This document shows, one piece after another, positions 1 to 10,216 of a stretch of 64,000 bases of DNA. This stretch comes from Sinorhizobium sp. BG8. GTDB lineage: Bacteria > Pseudomonadota > Alphaproteobacteria > Rhizobiales > Rhizobiaceae. The position numbers were made by a program, and so were the translations under genes. Location: positions 1,074,597-1,138,596 of the forward strand of contig NZ_CP044012.1 of assembly GCF_016864555.1 (NCBI RefSeq). Direction: 5' to 3'. Numbering within the stretch: the first letter of the stretch is position 1; each line of letters starts with the position of its first letter. Under the pieces are notes generated by a model. The model was given only the letters and a program-made list of their open reading frames with translations. It did no database searches and was not told where the DNA came from.

Positions 1-735
1 CTCGTTGACGCACGGTGGATGGGCAGCGGACTGCTGGGCACGAGCATGCTCAAGGGCGAGCGTCTGCGCGAGATGGTGACTGAATACATAACAAAGGAAA
101 TCTTCCAGAAGATCGCAGCGGAGCATCGCAAAGGCAGGCGTTTGTTTGTCCTGACTACCAATCTCGATGCCCAGCGAGGGGTAGTCTGGAACATGGGCGC
201 GATCGCCAACAGCGGACGTCCCGATGCTCTTTCGCTCTTCCGCGATGTGCTGATTGCCTCGGCCAGCATTCCCGGCGTTTTTCCGGCTGTAACAGTCAAC
301 GCGACGACAGGCATAAGCCGGATAGAAGAACTCCATTCCGACGGAGGGGCGTCAATGCAGTTTTTCGGATTGCCGGAGATCATGCTGGCATCGCCGGGCA
401 AGCCCCTGTTCCCAAGCAACCCGCACCTCAACATCTATGTGATCATAAACAATGCGCTCATTCCGGAATTTGGCACCACGAACAACTCAACTCTTGCTGT
501 CGTAGGGCGTTCCTATGCCACCATGGTCAAGTCGCAAACGAAACAATCTCTTCTTGCCCTTTACAATTTCAGCCAGAGGACAGGGGGCAATCTCAAAATA
601 GCGTCGATCGACAAGCAGATCCCCTATTCGATGCTGGACCCATTCAATACCGACTACATGCGAGCAGTCTTCGCTGATGGGTATGACCAGTTCTCCAAGG
701 GCCTGTTGTGGAGAGATTCCCCCGTGTTCGAATAG
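1..735 (+). CDS. patatin-like phospholipase, C-terminal part (5' end outside window)
   Basis: The frame is open from the first base, so the start and the Ser-containing GxSxG nucleophile motif lie upstream of the window. What is visible is the second half of a patatin fold: a strand-turn region reading ASIPGVFPAV, then the SDGG motif near base 340, whose Asp is the second member of the patatin Ser-Asp dyad. Patatin-family proteins are lipid acyl hydrolases. The 120 or so residues after DGG match the usual C-terminal extension. No neighbour in the window points to a substrate. An in-frame ATG at base 19 is unlikely to be the true start because homologous sequence continues upstream of it. Confidence 0.75.
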   Translation, partial: LVDARWMGSGLLGTSMLKGERLREMVTEYITKEIFQKIAAEHRKGRRLFVLTTNLDAQRGVVWNMGAIANSGRPDALSLFRDVLIASASIPGVFPAVTVNATTGISRIEELHSDGGASMQFFGLPEIMLASPGKPLFPSNPHLNIYVIINNALIPEFGTTNNSTLAVVGRSYATMVKSQTKQSLLALYNFSQRTGGNLKIASIDKQIPYSMLDPFNTDYMRAVFADGYDQFSKGLLWRDSPVFE

Positions 736-808
736 CTTCCGGCTGGTGACCATAGGGCCATTTCGCGGGCCGCTCGATCCCCGCCTCAGTCAGTCGCTTC
801 GACTGAAA

Positions 809-1603
809 TCAAGGCTTGTCTGCCTTGATCAGCAGCGACGGCATGTCGAATTCAATCGCCCCACCGTCGATCAGGAAGGGTCGCAGCGCTGACTTCGACC
901 CGTTGAGAAGCCGCTCGAATTGTTCGTCATCGAGCATGCCTCCGAGGGTCCACACGCAGGCCCGTTCGGTCGAGACCAGATCATCCACCGATCTGAAGCG
1001 GACTTTCTCATTGCGACGGACGACCTCCGCGTCCGCAATACCCGCTTCATCACAGATCTGATGCAGCCGATCGGCACTCCCGAGCGTGAAGGGCGAGCGA
1101 AAGGCATTGCCGACCATTTCGCCGAACAACCGGTCGAGCAACTGCGCGAACGCGCAGTAACCCGGCGAATTCTCCACCGCGTCGCATACGGCCACAACCA
1201 AGCGGCCGCCTGGCTTCAGGACCCGCATCATCTCGGATAGAGCCTTCGGCTTGTCTTCGAAGAACATCAGGCCGAACTGACTGACCACGATATCGAAGCG
1301 GTCGTCAGCAAAGGGCAGAGCCTCTGCAACTCCCTGCATCCATTCGATCTCGACAGGCTTGGCGCGCGCAACGGCCAGCATTTCGGGATTTGCGTCTAAT
1401 CCGACAGTCGAGCCGGACGGACCGGCAATTTTTGCCACGGCCAGCGTCAGAGCGCCGGTTCCGCAGGCCACGTCCAGCACGCGATCTCCCTCCCTCACTC
1501 CAGCCTCGGCAGCAACGATCGGTCCCCATTGGGCAAACAGCGCCGGTACGAAGCGAGTGTCATAGATTTCTGCAGGACTTCGCACTTCCACGAGCGTTTC
1601 CAT
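809..1603 (-). CDS. class I SAM-dependent methyltransferase
   Basis: A 264-residue Rossmann-fold methyltransferase of the UbiE/Methyltransf_11 type. Motif I (VLDVACGTG, about residues 42-50) binds S-adenosylmethionine. The acidic residue of motif II (GLDANPEM), motif post-I (ALPFADDRFDIVVSQFGLMF) and the VLKPGGRLVV strand all follow in order. The frame runs open further upstream, but I chose the ATG at 1603 because GGAGGTGG lies just before it and the N-terminus then fits the family length. It is transcribed away from the AraC-type regulator, so control by that regulator is plausible. The substrate cannot be deduced. Confidence 0.8.
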   Translation of the reverse strand: METLVEVRSPAEIYDTRFVPALFAQWGPIVAAEAGVREGDRVLDVACGTGALTLAVAKIAGPSGSTVGLDANPEMLAVARAKPVEIEWMQGVAEALPFADDRFDIVVSQFGLMFFEDKPKALSEMMRVLKPGGRLVVAVCDAVENSPGYCAFAQLLDRLFGEMVGNAFRSPFTLGSADRLHQICDEAGIADAEVVRRNEKVRFRSVDDLVSTERACVWTLGGMLDDEQFERLLNGSKSALRPFLIDGGAIEFDMPSLLIKADKP

Positions 1604-1645
1604 GGTTCTCCACCACCTCCACGGTCCACCGCCAGCACGTCGGGT

Positions 1646-1672
1646 GGATATGCCGGCGCGTAGAGGATATGC
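1646..1672 (+). promoter_or_regulatory. candidate AraC-type operator: two GGATATGC direct repeats
   Basis: GGATATGC occurs at 1646-1653 and again at 1665-1672. The 19-base start-to-start distance is close to two helical turns, the spacing expected for direct half-sites of AraC-family activators. The pair lies between the methyltransferase start at 1603 and the AraC-type gene. Binding is inferred. Confidence 0.35.
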
Positions 1673-1679
1673 TTGAAGG

Positions 1680-2792
1680 ATGGCACTCGCCCATGACCGG
1701 ACGTCTTTGTCGCTTGCCGTATCGTCCAAGATACTCGATGCGGAACGGTCCGATTGCGCTTCGGCGACGGTGGGGGCGGATAACCGGCACAGGCCAGTGG
1801 GCACCGACCTGCTTTCTGATGTCCTGGGGACGGTCAAGCTGACCGGAGCCTTGTTCTTTATGGTGGATGCGAGCTTCCCCTGGGGCATCGAGGTGCCGCA
1901 TTCGGCGGCATTCTCTCCTATCATCCTGCCGCGCGCCCAACACATCGTGTCCTATCACATTATCCTGAAAGGATCGGGCTGGGCGTGCATTCCCAATCTG
2001 ACCTCCACGCGTTTCGAGGCCGGCGACATATTGGTTCTGCCTTATGGTGACCCGTATTCGATGCTCAGCGAACCCGATCAGACTCCGGAATTCGACATCG
2101 AAACGACATTGGAGTTTTTCCGGGAAATGGCGCGTGGCAATCTGCCCTTCTCGGTGAGAGAGGGTGGCGGCGGCTCTCCGCAAAGCAAATTCGTCTGCGG
2201 CTTTCTCGGCTGCGACATGCAACCCTTCAATCCGCTGTTGTCGACGCTGCCACGGCTCTTGCGGATCAAGAGGTCGCCGGATGGTCGCGCTGGGTTGTTG
2301 AGCCGCCTTATCGACCTCACGATATCAGAGGCGGACAAGCCGCGACTCGGCGGCAGCGCCATCCGGCTGAGGTTGAGCGAACTGATTTTCGTCGAGGTCA
2401 TGCGCCAGTATCTGGAAAACCTGCCGGCCCACGAGACCGGCTGGCTTTCGGGGCTGCGCGACCCTGCAATCGGCAAAGTCCTGACCGTGCTCCATGAACA
2501 GCCGGCATATCCGTGGACGCTGAATGAACTCGCAAGTCGTGCCCGCATGTCGCGTGCAGCCCTTGCGAAACGCTTCACCCATCTCGTCGGCCATGCGCCA
2601 ATGCAGTATCTGACGCTTTGGCGCATGCAGATGGCTGCGCGCCTCCTCGCTGACGGCCCCATGAAGGTCGCCGCCGTCGGCCGCGCGATCGGCTACGAAT
2701 CCGAAGCTGCCTTCAGCCGGGCGTTCAAGAAGACCGTTGGCGTGTCCCCCGCCGCATGGCGTGGTGTCGCTGCCGGAACGAACTTGCCTTGA
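1680..2792 (+). CDS. AraC family transcriptional regulator with cupin-type sensor domain
   Basis: A 370-residue regulator. The N-terminal half is the cupin-like ligand-binding domain of AraC proteins related to cupin_6 (AIILP-like strand, GDILVLPYGDPYSM). The last 105 residues carry two helix-turn-helix motifs (LNELASRARMSRAALAKRF; VAAVGRAIGYESEAAFSRAF) and the family signature ending in GVSPAAWR. Homologues usually begin near LLSDVLG, so the in-frame GTG at 1797 is a credible alternative start. It would remove 39 non-conserved residues and leave the 1646-1672 repeats well upstream. Its likely target is the divergent methyltransferase gene. The effector is unknown. Confidence 0.8.
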   Translation: MALAHDRTSLSLAVSSKILDAERSDCASATVGADNRHRPVGTDLLSDVLGTVKLTGALFFMVDASFPWGIEVPHSAAFSPIILPRAQHIVSYHIILKGSGWACIPNLTSTRFEAGDILVLPYGDPYSMLSEPDQTPEFDIETTLEFFREMARGNLPFSVREGGGGSPQSKFVCGFLGCDMQPFNPLLSTLPRLLRIKRSPDGRAGLLSRLIDLTISEADKPRLGGSAIRLRLSELIFVEVMRQYLENLPAHETGWLSGLRDPAIGKVLTVLHEQPAYPWTLNELASRARMSRAALAKRFTHLVGHAPMQYLTLWRMQMAARLLADGPMKVAAVGRAIGYESEAAFSRAFKKTVGVSPAAWRGVAAGTNLP

Positions 2793-2870
2793 AGCTCGAC
2801 GGCTTCCCGCTCGCATGCACACGGGTCGCGAGATCCGCAACTGCATCAGCAAGGCGTAGTTCAACGCGCC

Positions 2871-3920
<1,050 letters not shown>

Positions 3921-3929
3921 GGGATTACC

Positions 3930-5438
3930 TCAGTCGAGTTTGCGGATGCGGAGCGCAAGGTTAGGACGGCCCGGAAGCTCGATACCGAATGCCGCTTCAG
4001 CCTTGCCACCGCGGACGATGTTGCCGTGGCGCTGCGGATGCGGAATGTGGGCCGCAATGCGCTTTGCCCGCACCACCGTCATGTGCCAGGTATCGATCAG
4101 GTCGATCTCATAGTTGCCATCCTCGGTCGGCAGGCCGGTCGTCCACTGGATTGGCTGGTGTTCGCCGAAGTAGATGAAATCCACCTTGCCGCCGAGATCG
4201 CGCGCACCGGAAATACGGCTCCAGGGCCATTGGTCGTTCATGCCCATCGGCTCCAGCCCTTCAAGCTGGTCTTCCTGCAGCAATTGCAGCAGGAACTTGA
4301 TGCGCTTCCAGCTTTCGCCGTGCAGCGTGCCACCCTTTGCCCACCAGATCAGATCGTCCGGGTCCGCATAGGTCTCGCCATGACCGGCATAGCCGCCGCG
4401 CATGACGGTCGTCCAGAAGCGATGGACGAGCTCTTCAGCGGTGATGTTACCCCAGCAAGGCCAGATATTGCCTTCGTATTCCGGTTCGTCGTTGACGACA
4501 GGCTTGCCGTAGGCAACGCGCCATTCCGGCGTGCGCTTCACATCCCAGTTCTGGATGCAGACATGGGTGATCCAGGGCTTGCGATGGTCGAAGTTCATGT
4601 TCTGGTCGCCATTGTGGATCGACCGGAGGTGTTGCGCGGGATCGTTTTCTTCCAGGATGTGGCAGAAGCGGTCCCAGGTTTGCACCGGGATGGTGTCGAG
4701 CAGGAAGTCATACTCGTTGGCAAGCGCCCACCAGATGTTGCGGAAGGCGGAAAGACGCGCAGCCGCATATTCCACATACCGCAGATTCTGCTCCTCCGTC
4801 ATGGTGGCATAGCCCCAGCGGTCATAGGGATGGAAGAGGATCAGGTCGGCTTCGATGCCGAGTTCGCCGAGGCGGGCAATCTGCTTTTCGAGATGCCTGA
4901 AAGCAACGGGGTTCGGGCGATCGAAATCGATGCTGCCATCAGCCTTTTCCATGAACATCGCCTGCAGCGGTTCATTGGTATTGAAGGGATAGTCCTTGGG
5001 GAAGACGGCCATGCGGATCTTGTTGAAGCCGCTCATCTCAAGGCTTGCGAGCGTCCGCTCCTGCATTTCCAGCGGCTGGTGCGTCCAGGCATAGCAGGTG
5101 GTGCCGAAGGGATAGTAAGGCGTGCCGTCTTCATAGACGAAATGGAACTGGTTGCGCACGCGAACCGCCCCATGCACACCTTCGCGCGCGGGTGAAACCG
5201 TCAACGAACCGGACTTGCCATCGAGTTCCTCAAGCGAGGACGAGGTGGTAAAGGTCCACTCCCCTACCGTGTCGGGCATGAAGCGGATGACATAATCTTC
5301 GCCGCCGTCGTGGAAACCCGTGACGCGGACCTTGCGATTGCCCTGGCTGAAATAGGCATGAAGCGTCACGTCGAGATAGGGATTGCCGCCGGTCGGGCCT
5401 TTGAAGCGGGCTTCGAAAATATCGTAGAGATGGGTCAT
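3930..5438 (-). CDS. DUF5060/DUF4038-like cytoplasmic glycoside hydrolase-type protein
   Basis: A 502-residue protein with no signal peptide. Residues 1-85 look like a beta-sandwich of the DUF5060 type (FHDGGEDYVIRFMPDTVGEW). Residues 95-440 look like a TIM-barrel. The motif WALANEYD places Asn241-Glu242 where clan GH-A enzymes carry the acid/base, and VVNDEPEYEG offers Glu318 as nucleophile. The ATG at 5438 is preferred over longer in-frame starts because AAGGAAT precedes it and the N-terminus MTHLYDIFEARF matches a domain start. It sits between the second permease and the ATPase, so it probably hydrolyses the imported oligosaccharide inside the cell. The substrate is unknown. Confidence 0.75.
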   Translation of the reverse strand: MTHLYDIFEARFKGPTGGNPYLDVTLHAYFSQGNRKVRVTGFHDGGEDYVIRFMPDTVGEWTFTTSSSLEELDGKSGSLTVSPAREGVHGAVRVRNQFHFVYEDGTPYYPFGTTCYAWTHQPLEMQERTLASLEMSGFNKIRMAVFPKDYPFNTNEPLQAMFMEKADGSIDFDRPNPVAFRHLEKQIARLGELGIEADLILFHPYDRWGYATMTEEQNLRYVEYAAARLSAFRNIWWALANEYDFLLDTIPVQTWDRFCHILEENDPAQHLRSIHNGDQNMNFDHRKPWITHVCIQNWDVKRTPEWRVAYGKPVVNDEPEYEGNIWPCWGNITAEELVHRFWTTVMRGGYAGHGETYADPDDLIWWAKGGTLHGESWKRIKFLLQLLQEDQLEGLEPMGMNDQWPWSRISGARDLGGKVDFIYFGEHQPIQWTTGLPTEDGNYEIDLIDTWHMTVVRAKRIAAHIPHPQRHGNIVRGGKAEAAFGIELPGRPNLALRIRKLD

Positions 5439-5440
5439 GA

Positions 5441-6307
5441 TTATTCCTTGACCGCTCCGGACGTCAGGCCGGAGACGAAATAGCGTTGGAACATGAGATA
5501 GACGATGGCTGCGGGAAGCACCGTCATGATGATGGCAGCGTTGAGCTGGCCGTAGTCGCTCTGGAATTGACTCTGGAAATTCATCAGACCGAGCGGAAGG
5601 GTCCACATGCGCGGATCCTGCAGGATCACCAGCGCCATGGCGAATTCATTCCAGGTCGCAACGAAATCCAGGATCAGCAGTGCCGAGAGAACCGGCAGCG
5701 ATACCGGCAGGAAAATCCGCCGGAAGATCGTGAAGTGCGAAGCGCCGTCGATGCGGGCGGCTTCAGACAGCTCCTTCGGCACGGTGGAGAAGAAGCCATA
5801 CAGAATGAAGACCTGATAGGGGATACCGAAGGCCAGGTAGGGCAGGATGATGCCGGGATAGGTGTTGATCAGGCCGAAGGCATTTACCTGCCGGAAGATC
5901 GGCGCGAGCATGACCTGGAAGGGCAACATCGTGCCGAAGACGAAGAGCGCAAAGAGCACCTTGTTGATCCGCATCGGCACCTTGGCGAGCGCATAGGCTG
6001 CCATGGCCGATACGAACAGGCCGAGCGGCACCTTGATGAAGGTGATGACGATGCCGTTGAAAGCGGTCGTCGAGAAATTCCCGCGGGCCCAGGCCGCCGC
6101 GAAATTGCCGAAGGCAAGCTCGGTGGGCGGACTGAAAGCGCTCGATCCCATCACCGTCGAATTCGACTTCAAGGACGTGAAGACGATGAACAGGAATGGC
6201 GTGATCCAGATGATCGCGAACAGAATGAAGGCGATCCAGAGAGCTACGAGTACGGGGTCGACCTTGTTGGAGCCGACAGGGCGGAACGCCTGGGAAAACA
6301 CCTTCAT
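5441..6307 (-). CDS. sugar ABC transporter permease (MalG/UgpE type)
   Basis: A 288-residue inner-membrane protein with about six hydrophobic segments. The EAA loop, EAARIDGASHFTIFRRIFLP (about residues 182-201), contacts the ATPase. Topology and length match CUT1 MalG-type subunits. The start overlaps the stop of the MalF-type permease by four bases, indicating translational coupling. The glycosidase-like gene begins two bases after this gene's stop, so the whole set is one transcript. Confidence 0.9.
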   Translation of the reverse strand: MKVFSQAFRPVGSNKVDPVLVALWIAFILFAIIWITPFLFIVFTSLKSNSTVMGSSAFSPPTELAFGNFAAAWARGNFSTTAFNGIVITFIKVPLGLFVSAMAAYALAKVPMRINKVLFALFVFGTMLPFQVMLAPIFRQVNAFGLINTYPGIILPYLAFGIPYQVFILYGFFSTVPKELSEAARIDGASHFTIFRRIFLPVSLPVLSALLILDFVATWNEFAMALVILQDPRMWTLPLGLMNFQSQFQSDYGQLNAAIIMTVLPAAIVYLMFQRYFVSGLTSGAVKE

Positions 6308-7203
6308 CGTCCCATATCCTCACGCTTGAACATCCAGCGCATGTAGGGGATCACGACGACCAGCGTGATCAGCAGCAGAACCACGGAAACCGCCGCCCCG
6401 CGCCCGAAGACCCCGAGTTGCATTGATTGTGTGTAAGCCCACATCGCCAGCATCTGCGTCGATTGCGCCGGCCCACCGCCGGTCATGCCGTAGACGATGT
6501 CGAAGGCTTTCAGCGAATTGATGAGCGACAGTACGAAGACGACGGTCATTGTCGGCACGAGTGCCGGCAGCGTCACATAGCGGAACACGCCCCAGCGCCC
6601 TGCCCCATCGATGCGGGCAGCCTCGATCAGCGTGGTCGAAACGCTCTGCAGGCCGGCAAGAAACAGCACCATGGAAAAGCCGACCGACTGCCAGACATGG
6701 GCAACGAACACGGACCACAGCGCGATCTTCTTGTCGCCCAGCCAGTCCATGATCCATCCGGTCAGCCCCCAGCTCGTCAGCAACCCATTGAAAAGGCCGA
6801 AGAACGGGTCGTACATCCACTTCCAGATGGTCGCGACAGCGATGGAAGCGATGATGACGGGCAGATAGAACACGATGCGCAGTCCCGACCTGCCGGGAAT
6901 GTTCTGATTGAGCGCAAGTGCCACGCCGAAGGCAATCAGGTTTGGCACGATGACTGCCGTCGTCGTCCAGATCAGCGTGTTCCAGAGCGCACCCCAGAAC
7001 ACCGGATCCTGCGTCATGATCGCCCGGTAGTTCGCGAGCCCCACAAATTTCGCCTGCGGGCTCAGTCCGTTCCAGGACGAAAAGGACATCCGGATGACGT
7101 CGATCATCGGGTAGACCGCAAAGAGGAGATAGACGATCAGGGCGGGCGCGAGCAGGACGTAACCCTGCATGCTCGGCCGCAACGTCAAGCGCGCTTTGGA
7201 CAT
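6304..7203 (-). CDS. sugar ABC transporter permease (MalF/UgpA type)
   Basis: A 299-residue inner-membrane subunit with about six transmembrane helices and the EAA loop EAARIDGAGRWGVFRYVTLP (about residues 194-213). The N-terminus (GYVLLAPALIVYLLFAVYP) is the usual first helix of UgpA-like permeases. It pairs with the MalG-type permease encoded immediately downstream, with a four-base overlap. The 61-base gap after the binding-protein gene fits the stoichiometric drop seen in such operons. Confidence 0.9.
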   Translation of the reverse strand: MSKARLTLRPSMQGYVLLAPALIVYLLFAVYPMIDVIRMSFSSWNGLSPQAKFVGLANYRAIMTQDPVFWGALWNTLIWTTTAVIVPNLIAFGVALALNQNIPGRSGLRIVFYLPVIIASIAVATIWKWMYDPFFGLFNGLLTSWGLTGWIMDWLGDKKIALWSVFVAHVWQSVGFSMVLFLAGLQSVSTTLIEAARIDGAGRWGVFRYVTLPALVPTMTVVFVLSLINSLKAFDIVYGMTGGGPAQSTQMLAMWAYTQSMQLGVFGRGAAVSVVLLLITLVVVIPYMRWMFKREDMGR

Positions 7204-7264
7204 AGATTTTCACCAGGTCGGTGCGAGGCCCCGGAGCATGCTCACAGGGCCTCACCTTGGGAGG

Positions 7265-8512
7265 TTAGCCTCTGTTGGCGATGAAGCTCTGCATGGCCTT
7301 GCCGGCATCTTCCGGCTTGATGTTGCCGGATGCTACTTCGTTGATGACACGGAAATATTCCGTGGTCACATCGAGCGGGAAAGCCTGGTCGCCGTTCATG
7401 TAGATCTTGTCGTACTTGGCGAAGATATCCATCCACTTCTGATCAAGCGGATCGATCTTCTCGTACTTCACATTCGCGTTGATCGAGATCGAACCGAAAG
7501 CGCCGAGATTGTCCTGCTGCACCTTGTCGGAGAGCATGTAATCGAGGAACTTTGCGGCCGCATCCGCCTTGTCGCTCTTCGAGGAAACGTAGAGATACTC
7601 CGCGAAACCATAGAGGCGATCAGTGCCCGTCGGGAACGGGAAAAGGTCGAAATCTGCAAGCCGGTTCTCATTGCGCAGCTGGCTGACCAGCCAGTCCCCT
7701 TCGAGCATCATGGCCGCACGTCCCGCAAGGAACAGGTTGAAGCTCTGGGCCTGGTCGATCCCCATGAACGGCGACAGAATGTAGTTCTGTGACCAGTCGT
7801 TCAACTCCTGGAAGCTCGCCGTGGCGCAGGCCTCGGTCGACCAGTCGACCTTCATCGCCATGAGACCATCGTGCTTTTCGGCACCGCATTTCGCTTCCAG
7901 AATGACGTCCATCAGGCGCATCAGGTGCCAGTTGACCGTGCCGCCGAAGGTCATGGCCGGAATGCCGGCTTCCTTCAGCTTGGCTGCGTCAGCCTTCAGC
8001 CCGTCATAGGTTGCCGGCGGCTGGGTGATGCCCGCCTTTTCGAACAGAGCCTTGCTGTAGTAGATGCCCTCGCCGTGGAAGGTGTAGGGAACGCCATGGC
8101 GACCGCCTTCATAGATCTTCGAGAAGCTGCCGGCCGTTCCGACCAGACGCTTGTCCCAACCGTACTCGTCGTAATATTTGTCGAGCGGCAGCGACAGGCC
8201 GGCATTGACGAATTCGCCCCCAAGCCCAAGGCCTGCCCACATGAAGAAGATGTCCGGACCCTGGCTCGACTGCGCAGCCACGCGGAGCGCAGCCTTATGC
8301 TCGTCCACGGAGCGGTTCTCGAGCGAAATCGTGATGTCGGGGTTCGCGGCCTGAAATTCCTTGATGATCTTCTGCCACGCGACGTTGGCGGACTCGTTGT
8401 CGAACGACAGGGTCCAGATCTTCAACTCTTCGGCGGCGGCCGAATTCATGCCAAGCCCCGCGGCGATCGCCAGCGCAGAAAGCGTAGCGGCAAGAGTATT
8501 CTTCAGTCTCAT
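7265..8512 (-). CDS. sugar ABC transporter substrate-binding protein (family 1)
   Basis: A 415-residue periplasmic binding protein of the COG1653 type. It begins with a Sec signal peptide: a basic N-terminus, a hydrophobic core and a likely cut after NSAAA near residue 27. The mature part opens with LKIWTLSFDNESANVAWQKI and contains the FFMWAGLGLGGEF and FAEYLYVSSKSDKADAAAKF stretches typical of extracytoplasmic sugar-binding proteins. The ATG at 8512 is chosen because AAGGGAGG precedes it and the longer frame upstream is AT-rich non-coding sequence. It is the promoter-proximal gene of the leftward operon and faces the ROK regulator gene. Confidence 0.9.
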   Translation of the reverse strand: MRLKNTLAATLSALAIAAGLGMNSAAAEELKIWTLSFDNESANVAWQKIIKEFQAANPDITISLENRSVDEHKAALRVAAQSSQGPDIFFMWAGLGLGGEFVNAGLSLPLDKYYDEYGWDKRLVGTAGSFSKIYEGGRHGVPYTFHGEGIYYSKALFEKAGITQPPATYDGLKADAAKLKEAGIPAMTFGGTVNWHLMRLMDVILEAKCGAEKHDGLMAMKVDWSTEACATASFQELNDWSQNYILSPFMGIDQAQSFNLFLAGRAAMMLEGDWLVSQLRNENRLADFDLFPFPTGTDRLYGFAEYLYVSSKSDKADAAAKFLDYMLSDKVQQDNLGAFGSISINANVKYEKIDPLDQKWMDIFAKYDKIYMNGDQAFPLDVTTEYFRVINEVASGNIKPEDAGKAMQSFIANRG

Positions 8513-8585
8513 AAAAGCCTCCCTTAGAGCGGTCCTCTCCGCCGTCCGAAAATCGCGGACACAGACCTCTTTGTCAATCACTTTT

Positions 8586-8597
8586 TTCGTGTACGAA
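8586..8597 (+). promoter_or_regulatory. candidate ROK operator O1, TTCGTGTACGAA
   Basis: A near-perfect 12-base palindrome in the AT-rich divergent region, 74 bases upstream of the binding-protein start. It differs from the site at 8680-8691 at a single position. The two centres are 94 bases apart, about nine helical turns. That fits repression by the adjacent ROK protein, possibly with looping. Inferred, not shown. Confidence 0.45.
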
Positions 8598-8664
8598 ATA
8601 AAGCATTCCAAAATTTGGTATTTTCTCCTATATTTATAACCGAAATGGGCGTTATCTGGCATTT

Positions 8665-8706
8665 TGCAACGCAACATCGTTCGTGTTCGAAAAATATTGC
8701 GTTGCA
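8665..8706 (+). promoter_or_regulatory. candidate ROK operator O2: nested, co-centred inverted repeats
   Basis: The core TTCGTGTTCGAA (8680-8691) is flanked by TGCAACGCAA (8665-8674) and its exact reverse complement TTGCGTTGCA (8697-8706). All three share one centre of symmetry between 8685 and 8686, so the element is a 42-base extended palindrome. It lies 43 bases upstream of the ROK start, a position suited to autoregulation. Confidence 0.5.
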
Positions 8707-8748
8707 GTCGCGAGTCTGAACTAGAATTGCGCTGGAGGGGAAAGACGC

Positions 8749-9936
8749 ATGCAGGATGTAAAAGAGCTTTTCAGGGATCAGGAAGCACCGGCGGGCCGAA
8801 TCGTTCGCGCAATTGCCGCAATCGGCGCGGCCACTGCGACTCAGCTGGTGAAATCCACCGGCCTCGCCCGCTCGACCGTTTCAACACTTCTTTCGGAACT
8901 GAAAGATAGCGGCATCGTTCTTGACCTCGACACCAAGAGCAACGGCTTCGGCCGCCCCTCGCAGCTTCTCTCCCTCTATCCCGGAACGGGGCGTTGCGCA
9001 GGCGTTCTGCTTGGCCTCGGCGAAATCCGCATCGTCATCTGCGATCTCGCCCATACCGTGCTTTCCGACGTCTGGTTTGAAATGCGCCGCGACTACACGC
9101 CGGAAGAGGCGGCCGAGCAGATCAAGGCCAATCTCACGCGGGAATGCGCCTCGCTCGGTCTTGCCATCAAGGATCTCCTGGGCGTCGGTCTCGCGATCTC
9201 TGCGCCGCTCAGCTATGACGGGCGCGTGCTGAACGGCGACGTGCTGCCGACCTGGGGCGGCGTCGACCTTGCCGCGATCTTCTCCAAACATCTCGACTGT
9301 CCGCTGCATGCGGAGAACGAGAGTCATTGCGGCGCGCTCGCCGAAATGACCTGGGGTGCGGCGATCGGCGAGAAGGACTTCGTGCTCTACAAGTTCGATC
9401 TCGGCGTCGGCGGCGCGATCGTGCGAGACGGCGTGGTGCAGCGCGGCTTCAATGGCAGCGCGGCCGAGTTCGGCCATATCGTGCTCGATTCCCACGGCAG
9501 CCTCTGCCGCTGCGGCAATCGGGGCTGCCTTCAGACCTTCGTTGGAGGCTATCACCTCATGCGGCATGCCGAAGCCTTCGGCGGGCAGCCGGTCACCATC
9601 GATCAGTTCATCGAGCGCGCCCGCGAGGGGCGCCTCGGATATCGGCGCCTGATCGAGGATGCGGCGGAAAAGGCCGGCTGGGGCATGGGCATCACCGCCA
9701 GCATCCTCAATCCGCCGCTCTTCATCATTGTCGGCAAGCTGGCGACGATCGGCGAGGCCTTCACCGAGCCTCTGGAGCGAAGCTTCGCGCGTCACACGCT
9801 GCCCCCGCCTGACCAGGTTGCCGACATGCCTCGGCCGCGTTTCGTCGTCGGCAAGTTCCTCGGCAATGACGACACCGTCATGGGCGCTGTCGCTCTGGTG
9901 CTTCACCAGCATGGCCGGGTGGCACACAGCCTCTGA
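8749..9936 (+). CDS. ROK family transcriptional repressor (XylR/NagC type)
   Basis: A 395-residue regulator. An N-terminal winged helix (about residues 15-60, GLARSTVSTLLSELKDSGIV) precedes a ROK sugar-kinase-like domain. The domain shows HAENESHCGALAEM, LGVGGAIVRDG, EFGHIV (240-245) and the zinc-binding CRCGNRGC (253-260). The last ROK position is followed by LQTF rather than the common LE, a minor variation. The gene is divergent from the sugar ABC operon and is presumably its repressor, released by the imported sugar or a product. Confidence 0.88.
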   Translation: MQDVKELFRDQEAPAGRIVRAIAAIGAATATQLVKSTGLARSTVSTLLSELKDSGIVLDLDTKSNGFGRPSQLLSLYPGTGRCAGVLLGLGEIRIVICDLAHTVLSDVWFEMRRDYTPEEAAEQIKANLTRECASLGLAIKDLLGVGLAISAPLSYDGRVLNGDVLPTWGGVDLAAIFSKHLDCPLHAENESHCGALAEMTWGAAIGEKDFVLYKFDLGVGGAIVRDGVVQRGFNGSAAEFGHIVLDSHGSLCRCGNRGCLQTFVGGYHLMRHAEAFGGQPVTIDQFIERAREGRLGYRRLIEDAAEKAGWGMGITASILNPPLFIIVGKLATIGEAFTEPLERSFARHTLPPPDQVADMPRPRFVVGKFLGNDDTVMGAVALVLHQHGRVAHSL

Positions 9937-10216
9937 GGCCTAGGGCTCACAATTCGAAATGAGCAGGCCCACGCCAGGTCTCCGACCATGCTGGCCGCCG
10001 GGTTACTGATGGCCTTCTCGATGAACAACGTTCTAGACCAAGTTGACCGCCGGGCGGTTGAGGGCGATTGGCGATCTACGCCGCCGTCCAGAGGACGCCA
10101 GGCAATCGATCTTGCTTACCAAGCCGGGGGCGACAGCTTTCGGCTTCCCCGGGTCGGCAATTGTGTCTCGATCCGAGCGCGCTACTGGCGCGGCGCCCCG
10201 CCGTATCGTCGGTGTT
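9937..10216. other. intergenic, no gene recognised
   Basis: 280 bases between the ends of the ROK and MarR genes, which converge here. I see no conserved reading frame, no strong hairpin with a T-tract and no repeat. Confidence 0.5.
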
